Assembly: GCA_022793815.1 (NCBI GenBank)
Contig: JAAWDP010000009.1
Location: 109,700-173,699 of the forward strand
Source of the DNA: Clostridia bacterium
Lineage (GTDB): Bacteria; Bacillota; Clostridia; Christensenellales; Pumilibacteraceae
Direction of reading: 5' to 3'
DNA length: 64,000 nucleotides
The notes under the pieces: generated by a model
What the model saw: only the letters and a program-made list of their open reading frames with translations
Database searches by the model: none
What the model was told of the DNA's origin: nothing
Made by a program: the position numbers and the translations under genes
In this document: piece after piece, positions 63,645 to 64,000 of the stretch
How positions within the stretch are numbered: the first letter of the stretch is position 1
Layout of the letters: each line of letters starts with the position of its first letter

Positions 63645-64000
63645 AAGCACTCGTTTTATTAAGCGGCGGCGTAGACAGCGCAACCTGTCTCGGACTGGCG
63701 GTTCAAAAATACGGTGCAACGGAAGTTTCAGCCCTTTCCGTTTACTACGGTCAGACCCACAGTAAAGAACTCGACGCAGCGCAAAAAGTTGCCGACTTTT
63801 ACGGCGTTAGTTTAAAGCGGCTTGACCTTTCTGTCATATTCGAAGGTTCGGACTGTTCGCTATTGGCGGATTCTCCCAAAGATATACCCCTGCAAAGTTA
63901 TGCCGAACAGCTTTCCGTAACGGGTGGCAAACCGGTTTCTACCTATGTTCCTTTCAGGAACGGACTGTTTCTTTCGGCGGCGGCAAGCGTGGCGCTGTCG
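63641..64000 (+). CDS. queC: 7-cyano-7-deazaguanine synthase (3' end cut by window)
   Basis: QueC ligates ammonia to 7-carboxy-7-deazaguanine with ATP to make preQ0. The first 120 residues are visible. The ATP pyrophosphatase loop is LLSGGVDSATCLGL (residues 6-19), followed by SVYYGQTHSKELDAA and later YVPFRNGLFLS, all typical of QueC. The frame is still open at base 64000. The start overlaps the folE stop. Confidence 0.95.
   Translation, partial: MKALVLLSGGVDSATCLGLAVQKYGATEVSALSVYYGQTHSKELDAAQKVADFYGVSLKRLDLSVIFEGSDCSLLADSPKDIPLQSYAEQLSVTGGKPVSTYVPFRNGLFLSAAASVALS

Noticed and set aside
59578..64000. A complete 7-deazaguanine DNA modification (Dpd) system
   Set aside because: No DpdA, DpdB or DpdC-like gene is visible. 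The que genes with folE explain queuosine or preQ0 synthesis fully.

Overview
The window looks like a chromosomal segment of an uncultured member of the Bacillota (class Clostridia). The evidence is a long Bacillus-type SRP RNA with an Alu domain, sporulation-lineage genes (a CwlD-type amidase and a BofA-family membrane protein), strong AAGGAG ribosome binding sites, and textbook TTGACA/TATAAT promoters with 17-18 bp spacers. Coding density is high, GC is roughly half by eye, and genes are packed in short operons that often overlap by ATGA or GTGA. No tRNA, rRNA, CRISPR array, transposase or phage gene was recognised.

Layout. 1-2.1 kb: the 3' end of an M1 metallopeptidase gene, a cell-wall amidase and a small unknown gene on the minus strand. 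2.2-6.9 kb (minus): branched-chain amino acid operon ilvD-leuC-leuD-leuB. 7.0-8.9 kb (plus): AT-richer accessory patch of unknown small genes, read here as a possible Rhs/polymorphic-toxin remnant with orphan immunity-like genes, one of them probably frameshifted. 8.9-11.1 kb (minus): ilvB-ilvN acetolactate synthase. 11.2-11.5 kb (minus): SRP RNA with its own promoter and terminator. 11.7-14.3 kb: feoA-feoB-FeoB-associated protein behind two tandem DtxR-like operators. 14.3-16.3 kb (minus): an unknown protein and a Ser/Thr protein kinase that is probably leaderless. 16.4-22.9 kb: ileS, an rRNA methyltransferase, a pseudouridine synthase, galT. 22.9-26.3 kb (minus): proS with an ECF transporter S component, BofA, and a DUF2188 membrane protein. 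26.4-41.6 kb (plus): metK-recD2-YacL-like protein, a multi-TM protein, fhs, glnS, an SDR epimerase, a HAD phosphatase, a short alaS, uracil permease and upp. 41.6-45.0 kb: a frameshifted XRE regulator, leuS, and a divergent pair whose 17-bp operator exactly fills a promoter spacer. 45.4-55.1 kb: a translationally coupled operon of hybrid histidine kinase, giant BspA-type leucine-rich-repeat lipoprotein, MoxR ATPase, DUF58 protein and a transglutaminase-like membrane protein that lacks the catalytic Cys. 55.1-59.6 kb: glpK, a HAD phosphatase and a second hybrid kinase. 59.6-61.7 kb: a solitary PD-(D/E)XK-like nuclease, an SPL-family radical SAM protein and a DUF1349 protein. 61.8-64 kb: preQ0 pathway operon queD-queE-folE-queC (queC cut by the window end) behind a leader that I read as a preQ1-I riboswitch with a terminator platform.

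How it fits together. Most genes are housekeeping: amino acid synthesis, five aminoacyl-tRNA synthetases (Ile, Pro, Gln, Ala, Leu), one-carbon metabolism and SAM supply, iron uptake and pyrimidine salvage. The parts that deserve attention are the sensory/surface operon with a likely inactive transglutaminase domain, the preQ1 leader whose aptamer tail is perfectly complementary over 8 nt to the terminator, the nuclease/radical-SAM pair next to it, the self-regulated XRE promoter, the leaderless kinase promoter, and the probable toxin-locus remnant at 7-8.9 kb.
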